From a bacterium (GTDB taxonomy: Bacteria; UBP4; UBA4092; JAOAEQ01), in the NCBI GenBank assembly GCA_026416715.1, contig JAOAEQ010000029.1, positions 1-33,533 of the forward strand: a stretch of DNA of 33,533 bases, in the 5' to 3' direction. This document shows positions 32,639 through 33,533 of this stretch, in pieces (the first letter of the stretch is position 1; each line of letters opens with the position of its first letter). Under the pieces are notes generated by a model. The model worked only from the letters and a program-made list of their open reading frames with translations, did not search any database and had not been told where the DNA came from. The translations under genes and the position numbers were made by a program.

Positions 32639-33355
32639 CTAACTGGTAATAATCCCGGATGTGAATCGCGGAACTAGGGTAAGAGTATCAACCTGAGCGC
32701 AGTAATCTAAATCCGCTTGATATCCCAGGGAAGCGAGATATTGACCATGTTCACAGGTATTAAACATCTGGCGAAGATTAGATTTATAAATGGTATAAAG
32801 TATCTGGGATACGCGAGCTGCATCAGTTATAGCAAATTCATTTCCCGCATTCAGTTTATCAACAAACGCTCCGGCGCAAACCACATCTTCTAACGAAAAC
32901 CTACCTTCTTTCCCAGAAGTAATCAGTAAAACATTCCCTTCTGCCTGGTTAACGAAATGCGTTACCGCAGTTAAGTTAAGAAAACAACCGATAACCGATA
33001 CACTTGCATTCTGTGCGGTATGGCATGCTTTCGTTCCGTTCGTCGTTGACATAATTAACGTCTTCCCGGCAACAACTTCTGGAACAAACTCACGTGGGGA
33101 GTTGCCTAAATCGAATCCGGGAATTTTGTTACCTTCGCGTTCTCCACAAAGAAGCACTTCTCCGGTCGGGAACTGTTTAGCGAGTTCTTTCGCTTCCTGC
33201 GGTTCGTTCACTGGAATAACCTGTTTCGCCCCGTTTGATAGTGCAGTCAAGATAGTCGAACTCGCACGCAGAACATCGATAACCACTGCAACCGACCCAG
33301 CAACCTGCTGGCTATTAACCATATTCGGGAGTAATGCAACATCTATCGTTTTCAT
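32639..33355 (-). CDS. comB: 2-phosphosulfolactate phosphatase family protein (ComB)
   Basis: ComB removes phosphate from 2-phosphosulfolactate in coenzyme M synthesis in methanogens. Bacterial homologues are common, and their role is less clear; sulfolactate metabolism is one possibility. The 238-residue protein has the family motifs VVIDVLRASSTILTAL near 25, LLCGEREGNKIPGFDLGNSP near 67 and MSTTNGTKAC near 102. GKEGRFSLEDVVCAGAFVD lies near 145. The ATG at 33355 is preferred because AAGG is 10 bases upstream; the GTG at 33361 would be too close. No comA, comC or other sulfolactate gene is seen, so the pathway is not resolved. Confidence 0.9.
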   Translation of the reverse strand: MKTIDVALLPNMVNSQQVAGSVAVVIDVLRASSTILTALSNGAKQVIPVNEPQEAKELAKQFPTGEVLLCGEREGNKIPGFDLGNSPREFVPEVVAGKTLIMSTTNGTKACHTAQNASVSVIGCFLNLTAVTHFVNQAEGNVLLITSGKEGRFSLEDVVCAGAFVDKLNAGNEFAITDAARVSQILYTIYKSNLRQMFNTCEHGQYLASLGYQADLDYCAQVDTLTLVPRFTSGIITS

Positions 33356-33419
33356 AACCACAAAACCTTAAGAAAAAATTGGAAACCAAAACTCATATGC
33401 TAAAATTTTTTGTTACCTT

Positions 33420-33456
33420 CGGTTCTTACGTTCTTTCGTTCTTTCGTTCCTACGTT
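33420..33456. repeat. Short tandem repeat of CGTTCTTT-type units
   Basis: Four degenerate units, CGGTTCTTA, CGTTCTTT, CGTTCTTT and CGTTCCTA, then CGTT, lie head to tail upstream of comB. Confidence 0.75.
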
Positions 33457-33520
33457 TGCATATATCTTACTGAAATTTATTACTATCCTGCAACCGCAAA
33501 TTAATAGAACCATTTGACAT

Positions 33521-33533
33521 CTGTCTCTTATAC
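33521..33533. other. Untrimmed Tn5/Nextera mosaic-end adapter
   Basis: The last 13 bases, CTGTCTCTTATAC, equal the start of the Nextera adapter complement CTGTCTCTTATACACATCT and stop exactly at the contig end. This is library sequence, not genome. Real sequence probably ends at or before 33520. Confidence 0.9.

Noticed and set aside
33420-33456. CRISPR-like short repeat array near the contig end
   Set aside because: Units are 8-9 bases with no spacers; this is a simple tandem repeat. No CRISPR array or cas gene is seen anywhere in the window.

Overview
This window looks like one complete contig from an uncultivated bacterium with moderately AT-rich DNA (roughly 40% G+C by eye). It opens inside tuf, and its last 13 bases match the Tn5/Nextera mosaic-end adapter, so both ends look like assembly or library limits. 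The core genes (str operon, lepA-lepB-hemW, tRNA-Arg) are bacterial. Promoters of the TTGACA/TATAAT type and Shine-Dalgarno starts are easy to see. No gene fixes the phylum. The gene content (K+-independent membrane pyrophosphatase, HypE, GH130, GH171/NamZ, ComB) suggests an anaerobic or facultative environmental heterotroph. There is no phage, transposase, CRISPR array or rRNA.

Layout. 1-3500: the str operon on the minus strand (rpsL-rpsG-fusA-tuf), with a near-perfect promoter. 3500-5540: an XRE regulator divergent from an ARPP-1-domain protein, sharing a control region with an AGTATACT palindrome, closed by a 20-bp perfect hairpin. 5630-7750: a zinc alcohol dehydrogenase-like gene followed by an isolated hypE. 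8000-10880: an HU-like DNA-binding gene and hppA, each with its own promoter and terminator. 10920-13340: a secreted NamZ-type muramidase and a URO-D-superfamily methyltransferase-like gene. 13410-17832: lepA, two tandem signal peptidases I, and hemW, all on the minus strand. 17900-21450: a ROK sugar kinase, an odd 420-residue PTA/PTB-family protein and a DUF2334-type deacetylase-like protein. 21760-26930: a secreted glycoside hydrolase with two BACON-like repeats, then an amidase, a small DUF350-like membrane protein and a lytic transglycosylase. 27090-31820: a YkgJ-type cysteine protein, gdhA, a frameshifted DUF202 gene, GH130, thiM and tRNA-Arg(CCG). 32170-33360: a small hypothetical gene and comB.

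How the genes fit together. Three enzymes act on peptidoglycan: NamZ, the amidase and the transglycosylase. With the ROK kinase they suggest wall turnover or scavenging. The secreted hydrolase and GH130 point to use of plant-type or mannose-containing glycans. The most unusual points are the XRE/ARPP-1 locus, the enlarged PTA/PTB protein with an apparent internal duplication, the DUF202 gene with two compensating frameshifts, and three perfect intergenic palindromes that share GAAC/GTTC cores.
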